A stretch of DNA of 21,592 nucleotides from CAYLXP01 sp964387425 (GTDB lineage: Bacteria; Verrucomicrobiota; Kiritimatiellia; UBA8416). Under the pieces are notes generated by a model. The model saw nothing but the letters and a program-made list of their open reading frames with translations, did no database searches and was not told the DNA's origin. Below, in pieces: positions 1-7,231 of the stretch. The DNA is taken from positions 1 to 21,592 of the forward strand of contig CAYLXP010000093.1 in assembly GCA_964387425.1 (NCBI GenBank). Direction: 5' to 3'. Position 1 is the stretch's first letter; each line of letters begins with the position of its first letter. Both the position numbers and the translations under genes were made by a program.

Positions 1-54
1 AAGCGTGCCTTCACACGGCGGAGGTCACAGATTCGAGTTCTGTATCGCCCACCA
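1..54 (+). tRNA. tRNA-Val(CAC), 3' part only
   Basis: The 5' end lies outside the window. The T arm is clear: stem ACAGA (27-31), loop TTCGAGT (32-38), stem TCTGT (39-43). The acceptor 3' strand ATCGCCC (44-50), discriminator A (51) and an encoded CCA (52-54) follow. The anticodon loop TTCACAC (10-16) gives CAC at 12-14, which reads valine GTG codons. The anticodon stem GTGCC/GGCGG has three good pairs, one wobble and an outer G-G mismatch, so the identity is likely rather than certain. The missing 5' half should begin with a match to GGGCGAT. Confidence 0.8.
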
Positions 55-105
55 GTCTTCGTTCGGAGCACATGAAGGATCGGGGATCAACCGCTCGCCG
101 ACGGA

Positions 106-369
106 ATGACTCAAGCTTGTTTCACCGGATCAACCTACGTCTATCGACTACGCAGCAAGGCCCACCCCGCGCAGGTCTACACCGGCTGCACAAAATACCT
201 TGAGCAACGCCTCGCAGAACACAACCGCAGTCACGTCGCATACACTTCGAAGTTCAAGCCATAGGAACTTGACGTAGCCATCGCGTTCCGTAGCAAGGAG
301 AAGGCCAGAGTCTTCGAAGCATACCTCAAGTGCGGTTCCGACCGCGAATTTGCACGCCGCCATTTCCAG
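106..369 (+). pseudogene. GIY-YIG nuclease-domain protein broken by an in-frame amber codon
   Basis: Translation from ATG 106 gives a short UPF0213/YhbQ-type GIY-YIG single-domain protein. It starts with a YVYRLRS strand and continues through VYTGCT, then QRLAEHN, then TSKFKP. A TAG stop at 262-264 interrupts it. Reading on in the same frame restores the second half, ELDVAIAF, then the glutamate helix KARVFEAYLK, then an ending close to FARRHF. Homologues carry tryptophan directly after the KFKP motif, so TAG most simply arose from TGG by one base change. The native stop after the RHF ending is also absent; the frame next stops at 439-441, inside the neighbouring regulator gene. Family members are small DNA-binding or nuclease-like proteins of uncertain role. 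I call it a pseudogene; amber readthrough is possible but has no other support here. Confidence 0.75.
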
Positions 370-388
370 GATTCTACCTCCCCTGCCC

Positions 389-1591
389 CTACCTCACCCC
401 TCGCCGGAACCTGCCCGGTGTGGTCCCCGTCTGTCGCTTGAAGTGATAGGTGAAGTAGCTCTGGTCCCCAAACCCGACCTCGTAGCCGATATCGGCACAG
501 GAGCGGTCCGTCTGGGTCAACAGTTCCTGTGCCCGTCGGATGCGCACATTTTGAATGATCTGCAGGACGGTCTGACCCGTGAAGTCCTTGACCAGGTGCG
601 CGAGCCGCGATGCACTCAACCCAACGTGCCCGGCCACATCCCGCAGACCAATCGGATTGGCATACTCTCGCCCGATGAACTCCAGCGCCCTATGCACATG
701 TGCATTGGACCGGTTGACCCCGTGCAGATAGATGCCATCAATGAAATCATCCAGCGCGTTCATCAGATATCCGGACAGTTCCTCGAAGCTCCCCGCCCGA
801 ATGAGCTGGTTCGTCCACGCATGGTTGCGCTCGATCAGCGGCTCCATCAGCGGGTTGTCCTCAATGGCCGCCCGTGTGAGGCATGTCAGAAGCTCGATAA
901 CGCGCGCCCTCAACACCACGAGCTGTGGCGCGGACATGTAGATCGTCGCCAGCATTTCGTTCAGAATACGCCGGGCTTCGTTTCGGTCACCTGCCCGGAT
1001 GTTTGACAGCAGCACCCGCTCCTTCTCGAAGGTGTATAGGGCTTCCCCACCCCGGTTCCGCACATCGGCAATCGCTTCGTTAATCTGCTGCTGTTGACGA
1101 ATCTGCCGGCGACGTTCCTCCATCAGCTCGGGCTTCCACCCGCTTAACATGTAGAACGCTTCCTGGGTGCGGCTCGCCACATCCCGGAATCGCGACATGG
1201 GCCACACGTCAAGCCCGGCCACGAAGGACTGTGCGGCTTCGGGGGTCATTCCCTGGCGTACGAGGTAGACCAGGGCATCATCCTCGTCGTTGGTCGCATC
1301 GGCAATCATCACCTCTGCCCCAACCATGCTCCCGAGAATCATCCGGCGATCCTCAAGGCCCAAAACCCAGGTCAGGATCCCCGGTGCCACGGCATAGAGA
1401 TACGGTTCGCTGCTGTTGATGCTCTCCTGTAGCGCGTAATTCCGGCGACGACGGCTGTTCTTCAGCTCCGCCGCCGGGTCATCGCCCGTCATGCACGCGC
1501 CTGCCAGGTCCAGGAAGCGAGGCGGGCGTCCCCCGAAACCCCGCGCCTCCTTGCGCACAGCAGCCATAAGACGCTTCGACAATATCGGCAT
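389..1591 (-). CDS. PocR-like AraC-family transcriptional regulator
   Basis: A 400-residue cytoplasmic regulator. The last ~100 residues form a double helix-turn-helix AraC DNA-binding domain: the first HTH lies around GLRDVAGHVGLSASRLAHLV, and the second ends in the hallmark DIGYEVGFGDQSYF then FKRQTGTTPGRFR. The middle (about 175-295) contains YTFEKERVLLSNIRAGD and a helical region, the arrangement seen between sensor and HTH in PocR-type regulators that answer to small molecules of B12-dependent pathways. A glutamine-rich helix (about 148-167) links it to an N-terminal ~140-residue sensor-like region. That region lacks the cysteine pattern I would expect of a classical PocR ligand domain, so its ligand is unknown. 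The gene is divergent from the corrinoid-protein gene with 168 bp between them, so control of that gene is the natural inference. Confidence 0.8.
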   Translation of the reverse strand: MPILSKRLMAAVRKEARGFGGRPPRFLDLAGACMTGDDPAAELKNSRRRRNYALQESINSSEPYLYAVAPGILTWVLGLEDRRMILGSMVGAEVMIADATNDEDDALVYLVRQGMTPEAAQSFVAGLDVWPMSRFRDVASRTQEAFYMLSGWKPELMEERRRQIRQQQQINEAIADVRNRGGEALYTFEKERVLLSNIRAGDRNEARRILNEMLATIYMSAPQLVVLRARVIELLTCLTRAAIEDNPLMEPLIERNHAWTNQLIRAGSFEELSGYLMNALDDFIDGIYLHGVNRSNAHVHRALEFIGREYANPIGLRDVAGHVGLSASRLAHLVKDFTGQTVLQIIQNVRIRRAQELLTQTDRSCADIGYEVGFGDQSYFTYHFKRQTGTTPGRFRRGVR

Positions 1592-1652
1592 ACCACAACC
1601 TCGAAATTACTCGGTATTTGGCCAGTATGAAGCACTCTTTGCAATATTGCCA
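1580..1652. promoter_or_regulatory. Divergent regulator/corrinoid intergenic region with possible operator elements
   Basis: The 168 bp between the AraC-type gene and the corrinoid-protein gene (1592-1759) must hold both promoters. It contains a perfect 10-bp palindrome, GCAATATTGC, at 1641-1650. Two similar 11-mers in direct orientation, CAATATCGGCA (1580-1590) and CAATATTGCCA (1642-1652), match at 9 of 11 positions and are 62 bp apart, about six helical turns. AraC proteins often bind direct repeats, so these are candidate sites only. I could not identify convincing -35/-10 pairs. A good ribosome binding site, GGAGG (1748-1752), precedes the corrinoid start. Confidence 0.25.
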
Positions 1653-1759
1653 GCAAGATCCTTATACTTATCGACAAAAATCACCTATCGCCCGCCCGGC
1701 GTGATTGTCTATCCTTCCGCTTTCCAGAGATCCAGAACCCAAACTATGGAGGAACAAGG

Positions 1760-2386
1760 ATGAGCATTCTGGAACAGATGGCCGCAGATCTCATGAAGGG
1801 CAAAGCAAACGACGTGAAGGCGGCTGTACAGCAGGCGCTCGACGACGGACTTGAGCCCGGCACCATTCTCACAGATGGACTTCTCTCAGGCATGGGCGTC
1901 ATCGGTGAACGCTTCAAGAAGAACGAAGTCTACGTTCCCGAAGTGCTGATCGCCGCACGCGCCATGAAGGCCGGCATGGAGATCCTCCAGCCCGAACTGG
2001 CTAGCTCCGGCGTTGAGCCAAAGGGCACGGCCATCATAGGAACCGTCAAGGGCGACCTGCACGACATCGGCAAGAACCTCGTCTGCATGATGCTGGAAGG
2101 CGCCGGTTTCAAGGTGTGTGACATCGGTATCGATGTCGACCCCGAGAAGTTCGTTGAAGAAGCCAAGGCCAACAACGCCGACGTCATCGGTGTCTCCGCG
2201 CTGCTGACCACGACCATGACCAATATGAAAGCCGTCATCGACGCCGTGAAGGCATCCGACTGCACGGCCAAGATCATGATTGGTGGCGCACCGGTCACCC
2301 AGGCGTTCTGCGACGAGATCGGGGCCGACGGCTACGCGGCCGACGCGGCCTCCGCTGCCGATCTTGCATCGTCCTTCATCGGCTAA
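1760..2386 (+). CDS. Corrinoid (cobalamin-binding) methyl-carrier protein
   Basis: A 208-residue protein with the two-part architecture of methyltransferase corrinoid proteins (MtaC/MtbC/MttC type) and of the cobalamin module of MetH. Residues 1-80 form the helical cap domain. From about 88 there is a Rossmann-like B12-binding domain with GTVKGDLHDIGKNL, in which D99-x-H101-x-x-G104 supplies the lower axial histidine ligand of cobalt. The later VSALLTTTM and IGGAPV segments match the usual SxL and GG motifs around the nucleotide tail. It carries a methyl group between a donor-specific methyltransferase and an acceptor methyltransferase. The SD GGAGG lies seven bases before ATG 1760. A strong terminator follows, then a homocysteine methyltransferase gene, which is the likely acceptor-side partner. 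The methyl-donor enzyme is not in this window. Confidence 0.93.
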   Translation: MSILEQMAADLMKGKANDVKAAVQQALDDGLEPGTILTDGLLSGMGVIGERFKKNEVYVPEVLIAARAMKAGMEILQPELASSGVEPKGTAIIGTVKGDLHDIGKNLVCMMLEGAGFKVCDIGIDVDPEKFVEEAKANNADVIGVSALLTTTMTNMKAVIDAVKASDCTAKIMIGGAPVTQAFCDEIGADGYAADAASAADLASSFIG

Positions 2387-2402
2387 CAGATTGAATCAGA
2401 CG

Positions 2403-2437
2403 GGCCCCGCTCCTACCCGGAGCGGGGCCTTTTCTTT
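2403..2437 (+). terminator. Strong intrinsic terminator or attenuator after the corrinoid gene
   Basis: A perfect 11-bp GC-rich stem, GGCCCCGCTCC (2403-2413) with GGAGCGGGGCC (2419-2429), encloses a five-base loop. It is followed by TTTTCTTT (2430-2437). It sits 17 bases after the corrinoid stop and 55 bases before the methyltransferase start. It should therefore make the corrinoid message far more abundant than the downstream one, or separate the two units entirely. Confidence 0.92.
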
Positions 2438-2491
2438 GGTTCGTACTTTCTACTTTCCACGTTCCACATCCCCACCTATCCTTTTCTCACT

Positions 2492-3376
2492 ATGAAACGT
2501 ATTACCGAACAACTTGCAGACGGCCGCATCCTCGTTTCCGACGGCGCATGGGGAACCTACCTTCAGAAGAGCGGGCTGGTGCCGGGGGACTGTCCCGAGC
2601 TATGGAACGTCGAACATGAAGATGTCGTGCGCGGCATCGCCGCTAGTTATGTCGAAGCTGGTGCTCACATGATCGAGACCAACAGTTTCGGCGGAACGCG
2701 CTTCAAGCTCGAGCACTACGGTCTCGCTGACCGCGTCACCGAGCTCAACAAGGCTGCTGCCGCCATTTCGCGCGCCGCTATTGGTGACGACGGCCATGTC
2801 ATCGCCTCTATCGGCCCTACCGGCAAGATGCTCCTGATGGGAGACGTTACCGAACAGGAACTGACAGACGCTTTCGCCGAGCAGGCCGTTGCCCTTGAGC
2901 AGGGCGGCGCCGACGCCTGCTGCATTGAGACTTTCGCCGCGATCGACGAAGCAACCCTTGCCGTGAAGGCGGCCAAGGAGAATACCAACCTGGAAGTGAT
3001 CTGCACCTTCACGTTCGAACGCACCGTCCAGGGCGAATACCGCACCATGATGGGGGTCTCGCCCGCCGAGATGGCGTCAGCCATGCTCGAAGCAGGCGCC
3101 GACATCATCGGCACCAACTGTGGCAACGGCAGCGAACGGATGATCGAGATTGTCCGCGAGATTCGGGCCGCGGCTCCGAACGCTCCGATCCTGGTCCATG
3201 CCAACGCCGGCATGCCGGTCAACGTCGATGGCGTCGATACCTTCCCGGAAACCGCAGAGGATATGGCGGGCCACGTCACCGGTCTGATTGAAGCCGGGGC
3301 GGGCATCATCGGCGGTTGCTGCGGCACCACCCCCGACCACATCCGCGCCATCCGCGCTGCAGTGGACGCCACCTAG
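2492..3376 (+). CDS. Homocysteine S-methyltransferase-family protein (MetH N-module-like)
   Basis: A 294-residue single-domain protein equivalent to the first module of cobalamin-dependent methionine synthase and to betaine-homocysteine methyltransferase. Family motifs occur in order: SDGAWGTYLQ near the start, IETNSFGG (61-68), SIGPTGK, CCIETF, IIGTNCGNG with C200, VHANAGMP, and IIGGCCGTTPDHI with C266 and C267. C200, C266 and C267 are the three cysteines that bind the catalytic zinc, so activity is expected. The folate, cobalamin and reactivation modules of full MetH are absent. The free corrinoid protein just upstream could fill the cobalamin role, giving a split system that makes methionine or moves methyl groups from another donor. 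No purine-rich ribosome site is visible; the leader 2430-2491 is pyrimidine-rich. The ketopantoate reductase gene starts eight bases after its stop. Confidence 0.88.
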   Translation: MKRITEQLADGRILVSDGAWGTYLQKSGLVPGDCPELWNVEHEDVVRGIAASYVEAGAHMIETNSFGGTRFKLEHYGLADRVTELNKAAAAISRAAIGDDGHVIASIGPTGKMLLMGDVTEQELTDAFAEQAVALEQGGADACCIETFAAIDEATLAVKAAKENTNLEVICTFTFERTVQGEYRTMMGVSPAEMASAMLEAGADIIGTNCGNGSERMIEIVREIRAAAPNAPILVHANAGMPVNVDGVDTFPETAEDMAGHVTGLIEAGAGIIGGCCGTTPDHIRAIRAAVDAT

Positions 3377-3383
3377 GAAACCG

Positions 3384-4298
3384 GTGAATCGCATTGCCAT
3401 AGTCGGCCCCGGAGCCATTGGTTCTCTCATCGGCGGGTTGCTGGCGCGTGCGGAGAACCAAGTCTTCCTGCTCGATGACTGCGAGCCGCGAGCTAGCCAG
3501 CGTGCTGCGGAGGGCATACGCGTCATTGACGGCGACACTTCCTGGCGGGCGCCCGTTGCCAGCTCTATCCGCGCCGACGACTTCGGAATTGCCGATGCGA
3601 TCTTTATTTGCACCAAGGCGTACCAGACAGCCTCGGCGCTCGTCGGACTCGATCCGTTACTGGGTCCTGACACAATCCTCGTCTCGCTGCAAAATGGCAT
3701 CGGCAATGCGGAGCAACTGGCCGACGTGGCACCGGATCACTGCGCCGGCGGCACCACGGCCATGGGAGCTTTGCTGGATGAAACCAACACGCTCCATTGG
3801 ACGGGACGCGGCATCACCCAAATCGCATCATTCGGAACGACGTCCACCGCCGATGCGGAAACGATCGCCCGGCTGCTGACGGCTGCCGGCTGCGAATGCC
3901 ACGTTGAGCTGGATGCCACGAGCATGCTGTGGGGCAAGCTCATCATCAACGCAGCAATCAACCCCGTGACGGCCCTCTACGGCATCACAAACGGTGAGCT
4001 GCTTGAAGACGGCGAGGCCCGGGAGAGAGCATTCGCGGCCGCTCGCGAGGCCAGGACCGTCGCCGATGCCTCCGGCATTGCCCTCCCCTATGACGACGTC
4101 ATCGCCGCCGTCACCAGGGTCTGCGTGAAGACGGCCGCAAATCGATCTTCGATGCTGCAAGATATCGAGAACGGCCGCAAGACCGAGATCGACGCCATCA
4201 CTGGTGCCGTCATCAAGGAAGCTCGCCGCCACAACGTCCCGGTTCCCGTTAACACAGTGCTCTTCAATGCCATAGCGGGCATCAACCGAGAAGACTGA
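3384..4298 (+). CDS. panE: 2-dehydropantoate 2-reductase (ketopantoate reductase)
   Basis: This enzyme reduces ketopantoate to pantoate with NADPH in pantothenate/CoA synthesis. I chose GTG 3384 because AGGAAA lies just before it and the protein then begins directly with the first Rossmann strand, VNRIAIVGPGAIGSLIGG. A longer frame opens at TTG 3288 but overlaps the upstream gene. The 304-residue product is normal for PanE/ApbA proteins. It shows the nucleotide-binding GxGxxG (8-13), CTKAYQT with K78, QNGIGN, and WGKLIINAAINPVTAL with the expected catalytic lysine (K185) and substrate asparagines (N189, N193). The C-terminal SSMLQDIENGRKTEID matches the pantoate-binding signature. It starts eight bases after the methyltransferase stop, so the two are probably co-transcribed. 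The family has paralogues of unknown substrate, so panE itself is likely but not proven. Confidence 0.85.
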   Translation: MNRIAIVGPGAIGSLIGGLLARAENQVFLLDDCEPRASQRAAEGIRVIDGDTSWRAPVASSIRADDFGIADAIFICTKAYQTASALVGLDPLLGPDTILVSLQNGIGNAEQLADVAPDHCAGGTTAMGALLDETNTLHWTGRGITQIASFGTTSTADAETIARLLTAAGCECHVELDATSMLWGKLIINAAINPVTALYGITNGELLEDGEARERAFAAAREARTVADASGIALPYDDVIAAVTRVCVKTAANRSSMLQDIENGRKTEIDAITGAVIKEARRHNVPVPVNTVLFNAIAGINRED

Positions 4299-4371
4299 GC
4301 TCCAGCTCGATGTTGAGCGTCCAGTCCGCTGCCTTGCATCAGCCACAAACTGAAGATAGACTGGGTCAGGT

Positions 4372-5745
4372 ATGAAGCCATTCGTGATCTTGATGCTTAT
4401 GGTCTCCCTGGCGGGGGCCGAGGTGGTCTGCCGGATCGAGCGGCAGCCGGGAGGCGATCTCAACCTGTCGTGGAGTGACTCGACGCCGACGAATGGGTAT
4501 TTCGTCGAGGCGACGACCAATCTGCTGGATGATAGCGGCAGTTACGCAGGTGACGTTGATGATTGGCCAACTTCGACCACGAACTGGCTCGTCGATTGCG
4601 ATGAGCCGCTTGCCTTTTTCCGCGTCCAGCGGATGCCCCGCGGGGGCCTCATCGGCGCAACGAACCTGGCTGCCTACACGACCTTCGAGATAGCCTTCTA
4701 CCTCGAGTCAAGAGGCATCACCAACATCACCGTGACCCATCCCGTAGCCATCTACAAGCTGACCTACACAACGTTTGACGTGCGCGGCGAGTCGACGATC
4801 GCCAGTGGCGCGCTCTGTGTCCCCATTGGGCTGTCCAGCGCACCCGTTGTCTCTTATCAGCATGGCACCATATTCCAGCGGAACGAAGCCCCGTCTGGCC
4901 CGGATGCGGATGATTTGGAAATCGGCGTGATACTCGCAACCGAGGGCTACGTCGTGGCAATGCCGGACTACCTGGGGCTGGGGATGGAGTCGCCGCCACT
5001 ACACCCCTACGTCCATGCCCGCTCTGAAGCCGTAGCCTCCGTCGACATGTTGAGAGCGGCTTACTCCCAGCTCGGCACACTATCGCTCACGCCCAACGGC
5101 AAGCTCTTCCTCTGCGGATACTCGCAGGGTGGTCACGCCACGCTGGCTCTACAGCGTGAGCTGGAAACGAACCATGCGACCGAGTTCCCCCTCACGGCGT
5201 CGGCGCCGATGGCCGGCCCGCACGATCTGTCGGGGACCATGAAGGATCTCATTCTCGCCGACTCACCTTACGACAGTCCTGCCTATGTCGCGTACATCCT
5301 GTTCGGGCAGAATACGGTCTATAATCTCTTCGAGAGTCCGTCTGACGTACTCACCACTCCGTACGACACCACTCTGCCACCGCTGATGGATGGCGCCAAC
5401 TCAAGCACTACGATCAACAACGCGATGACCAACGTCCCCAAGCGCATCTTCACCACGGACTTCCTGAACGACTTCGCCGGCAACAGCAACAACGTCTTCC
5501 GTGTGGCGCTACGCGCCAACGACACCTACCGCTGGGCGCCGGCTGTGACAACGCGGGTCTACCACTGTGCAGGGGACACGACAGTTCCCAAGGCGAACTC
5601 AGAAGTTGCCGTGGCTGAGATGAAGGCGCGGGGATCGACACACGTATTGCTGCAAGACCCGGCACCGACCGCCAACCACAACGAGGGGGCCTACCCCTGC
5701 TTCATGGCCGCCAAGGCGTGGTTCGACAGCCTGCTCGTTCCCTAA
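4372..5745 (+). CDS. Secreted alpha/beta hydrolase (lipase/esterase-like)
   Basis: A 457-residue exported hydrolase. Residues 1-16 form a short signal peptide with a cleavage-like SLAGA site. Residues ~20-90 form a small beta domain (LSWSD...NGYFVEATTN...FFRVQR) of the kind often found on secreted PVC proteins. The catalytic domain follows, with strand VVSYQHGT, an EGYVVAMPDYLGLG segment, the nucleophile elbow GYSQGGH (S251), the acid in HCAGDTTVP (D402), and the histidine in TANHNEG (H436). The triad is complete. The QHGT and PDYLGLG pattern resembles secretory lipases and related esterases; the substrate cannot be told. It is separated from panE by 73 bp with no clear terminator. Its TAA overlaps tail to tail with the stop of the adenosyltransferase on the other strand (CTAA at 5742-5745). 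Confidence 0.85.
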   Translation: MKPFVILMLMVSLAGAEVVCRIERQPGGDLNLSWSDSTPTNGYFVEATTNLLDDSGSYAGDVDDWPTSTTNWLVDCDEPLAFFRVQRMPRGGLIGATNLAAYTTFEIAFYLESRGITNITVTHPVAIYKLTYTTFDVRGESTIASGALCVPIGLSSAPVVSYQHGTIFQRNEAPSGPDADDLEIGVILATEGYVVAMPDYLGLGMESPPLHPYVHARSEAVASVDMLRAAYSQLGTLSLTPNGKLFLCGYSQGGHATLALQRELETNHATEFPLTASAPMAGPHDLSGTMKDLILADSPYDSPAYVAYILFGQNTVYNLFESPSDVLTTPYDTTLPPLMDGANSSTTINNAMTNVPKRIFTTDFLNDFAGNSNNVFRVALRANDTYRWAPAVTTRVYHCAGDTTVPKANSEVAVAEMKARGSTHVLLQDPAPTANHNEGAYPCFMAAKAWFDSLLVP

Positions 5746-6305
5746 CGCCAGAGTTGGTCCTCGACACCGTTGACGTGGTTGCAGTAGCGGGCCGCGGCAT
5801 ACAGGTAATCTGCCAGGCGGTTCACGTAAGCCATCTCCGACTGCAGATGGTGACAGCCCCCGTCTTCGACATCCTGGTCGGCCAGTGCAACGAGCCGACG
5901 TTCAGCCCGGCGACAGATGGTGCGTGCGCGGTGCGCCTGGAGAGCCGATGCGTGCCCGCCGGGCAGCGTGAACCCCTTAACGGGAGGGACATCCGCCAGC
6001 ATGCGGTCAATGGCCGCCTCCATCCCTTCGCAGGCCTCCGACGGCAATGCCTCGAGCGACGCCAGCTCGGGAGTACCCGGCAGTGATGCCAAGCGCGCGC
6101 CCAGCAAGAACAGCGTCTTCTGAATCTCCACCAGCTCAGAAGCCAATTCGTCGTCGGGGGGCAACAGTGCAATCAGAGCCCCAAGCTCGACGTTCAGTTC
6201 GTCGACGGTTCCGTATGCTTCGGGACGCGGATCGTCCTTAGAAACCCGATGGCCCCCTCGAAGCCCTGTCGTCCCTGAATCCCCAGTCTTTGTGTATATC
6301 TTCAT
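5742..6305 (-). CDS. pduO: PduO-type cob(I)alamin adenosyltransferase
   Basis: This enzyme transfers the adenosyl group of ATP to cob(I)alamin, making adenosylcobalamin. The protein (187 residues from ATG 6305) has all the family signatures: the ATP-binding start IYTKTGDSGTTGL, AYGTVDELN, the FTLPGG segment, AHRARTICRRAERR, and YVNRLADYLYAAARYCN. I prefer ATG 6305 because GAGGAG stands four bases before it. A GTG at 6317 would add four residues and overlap the upstream stop as GTGA. It is the last gene of the minus-strand glycan operon, an unexpected place for a B12 enzyme. Because it makes the adenosyl form, it does not directly serve the methyl-transferring corrinoid protein; some other AdoCbl enzyme must exist in the cell. 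Confidence 0.93.
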   Translation of the reverse strand: MKIYTKTGDSGTTGLRGGHRVSKDDPRPEAYGTVDELNVELGALIALLPPDDELASELVEIQKTLFLLGARLASLPGTPELASLEALPSEACEGMEAAIDRMLADVPPVKGFTLPGGHASALQAHRARTICRRAERRLVALADQDVEDGGCHHLQSEMAYVNRLADYLYAAARYCNHVNGVEDQLWR

Positions 6306-6313
6306 GGCGCTCC

Positions 6314-7231
6314 TCACGCTGTCTGTTTCATCATACTTCGGCGAACAGCCTCGAGCTGCTCGTCGATTGTTCCCGGCGAGTAGCCAAGCGCAAAAGCCTT
6401 GCTGCTGTCCAGAGAAACGTCAGGGGCTCGTGGTGCCGCCATCTGGACCTCGGCCAAACGAGTCGCACGGATGCTATTCGGCGACAGCCCAAACACTTCC
6501 GCCAGTTTCAGCCCAAACGCGTGCCGGCTGATCCGCTCGGAACCGCCAAGATGGAGAATGCCGGTCACGCCTGCTGTAAGCACGAGCATCAGCCCCCGGG
6601 CAGCCGCGGCACCGCTCACGGGCGTGCGGAACTCATCCACGAACAGCGAGAGCGGCTCCTGTTTGCGAAGCGTGTCGATCCAGGGACCGATGAAGCTCGC
6701 CGGCTCGCCACCGCGATCTCCAAACATGAGTGGCAGACGGCAAATGGCGCTCCGGGGAGCCTGTTCAAGTATGATCTGCTCTGCCTCTGCTTTGTGGCGA
6801 CCGTACACGTTAACTGGGCAGGTGGCGTCATCCTCCCTGTAGGGCGGATGCTGTCCGTCAAAAACCAAGTCGGTCGAGGTATAGACGAGGGGGACATCAT
6901 GCTGCCCGCACCACTCTGCCAGGTTCCGGGTTGCGGTCACGTTTACAGCCTCGGACGCATCCGGAGACCGCTCGCACACATTTGGCTGAGAGAATGCGGC
7001 CGCGTGGATCACGGCAGCAGGCTGAAGTCGAGTGAGTGTGTCGTGGAGACCGGGAGCGCGCAGGTCCAGTCGCTGTGTGGCAACGTCCTCGATCGAGGTC
7101 TCATGCGCGCAGTAGACGCCAATCACATTCCATGATGCGGATGCCGCACGGCAGATATGCCATCCCAGGAATCCCGACGCACCGGTAACCAGGAGCAGTG
7201 GCCGCGGGTCCTCCTGGTGCTCCATCGTCAT
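6314..7231 (-). CDS. RmlD-like extended SDR (dTDP-4-dehydrorhamnose reductase family)
   Basis: A 305-residue extended short-chain dehydrogenase. TGASGFLG (16-23) forms the Rossmann loop, VIHAAAFSQPNVCE follows the fourth strand, and YTSTDLVFDG is the RmlD/MAT2B-type segment bearing the catalytic serine/threonine. YGRHK gives the catalytic Y143 and K147, and RLPLMFG follows. This is the pattern of dTDP-4-dehydrorhamnose reductase, which makes dTDP-L-rhamnose, and of related deoxysugar reductases. No rmlA, rmlB or rmlC gene is present here, so the substrate is open. The start ATG 7231 overlaps the ligase stop as ATGA, which indicates translational coupling in the glycan operon. Confidence 0.85.
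   Translation of the reverse strand: MTMEHQEDPRPLLLVTGASGFLGWHICRAASASWNVIGVYCAHETSIEDVATQRLDLRAPGLHDTLTRLQPAAVIHAAAFSQPNVCERSPDASEAVNVTATRNLAEWCGQHDVPLVYTSTDLVFDGQHPPYREDDATCPVNVYGRHKAEAEQIILEQAPRSAICRLPLMFGDRGGEPASFIGPWIDTLRKQEPLSLFVDEFRTPVSGAAAARGLMLVLTAGVTGILHLGGSERISRHAFGLKLAEVFGLSPNSIRATRLAEVQMAAPRAPDVSLDSSKAFALGYSPGTIDEQLEAVRRSMMKQTA

Noticed and set aside
350..1006. Long plus-strand open frame inside the AraC regulator gene
   Set aside because: It is antisense to a clear AraC-family protein, has no recognisable domain and is explained by GC-rich codon use.
3288..3383. N-terminal extension of panE from TTG 3288
   Set aside because: It overlaps the methyltransferase, translates to low-complexity Ala/Pro sequence, and GTG 3384 has its own ribosome site and starts at the Rossmann strand.
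2716..3706. Long minus-strand open frames across the homocysteine methyltransferase and panE
   Set aside because: Their translations are serine/alanine/methionine-rich shadows of well-identified plus-strand genes.
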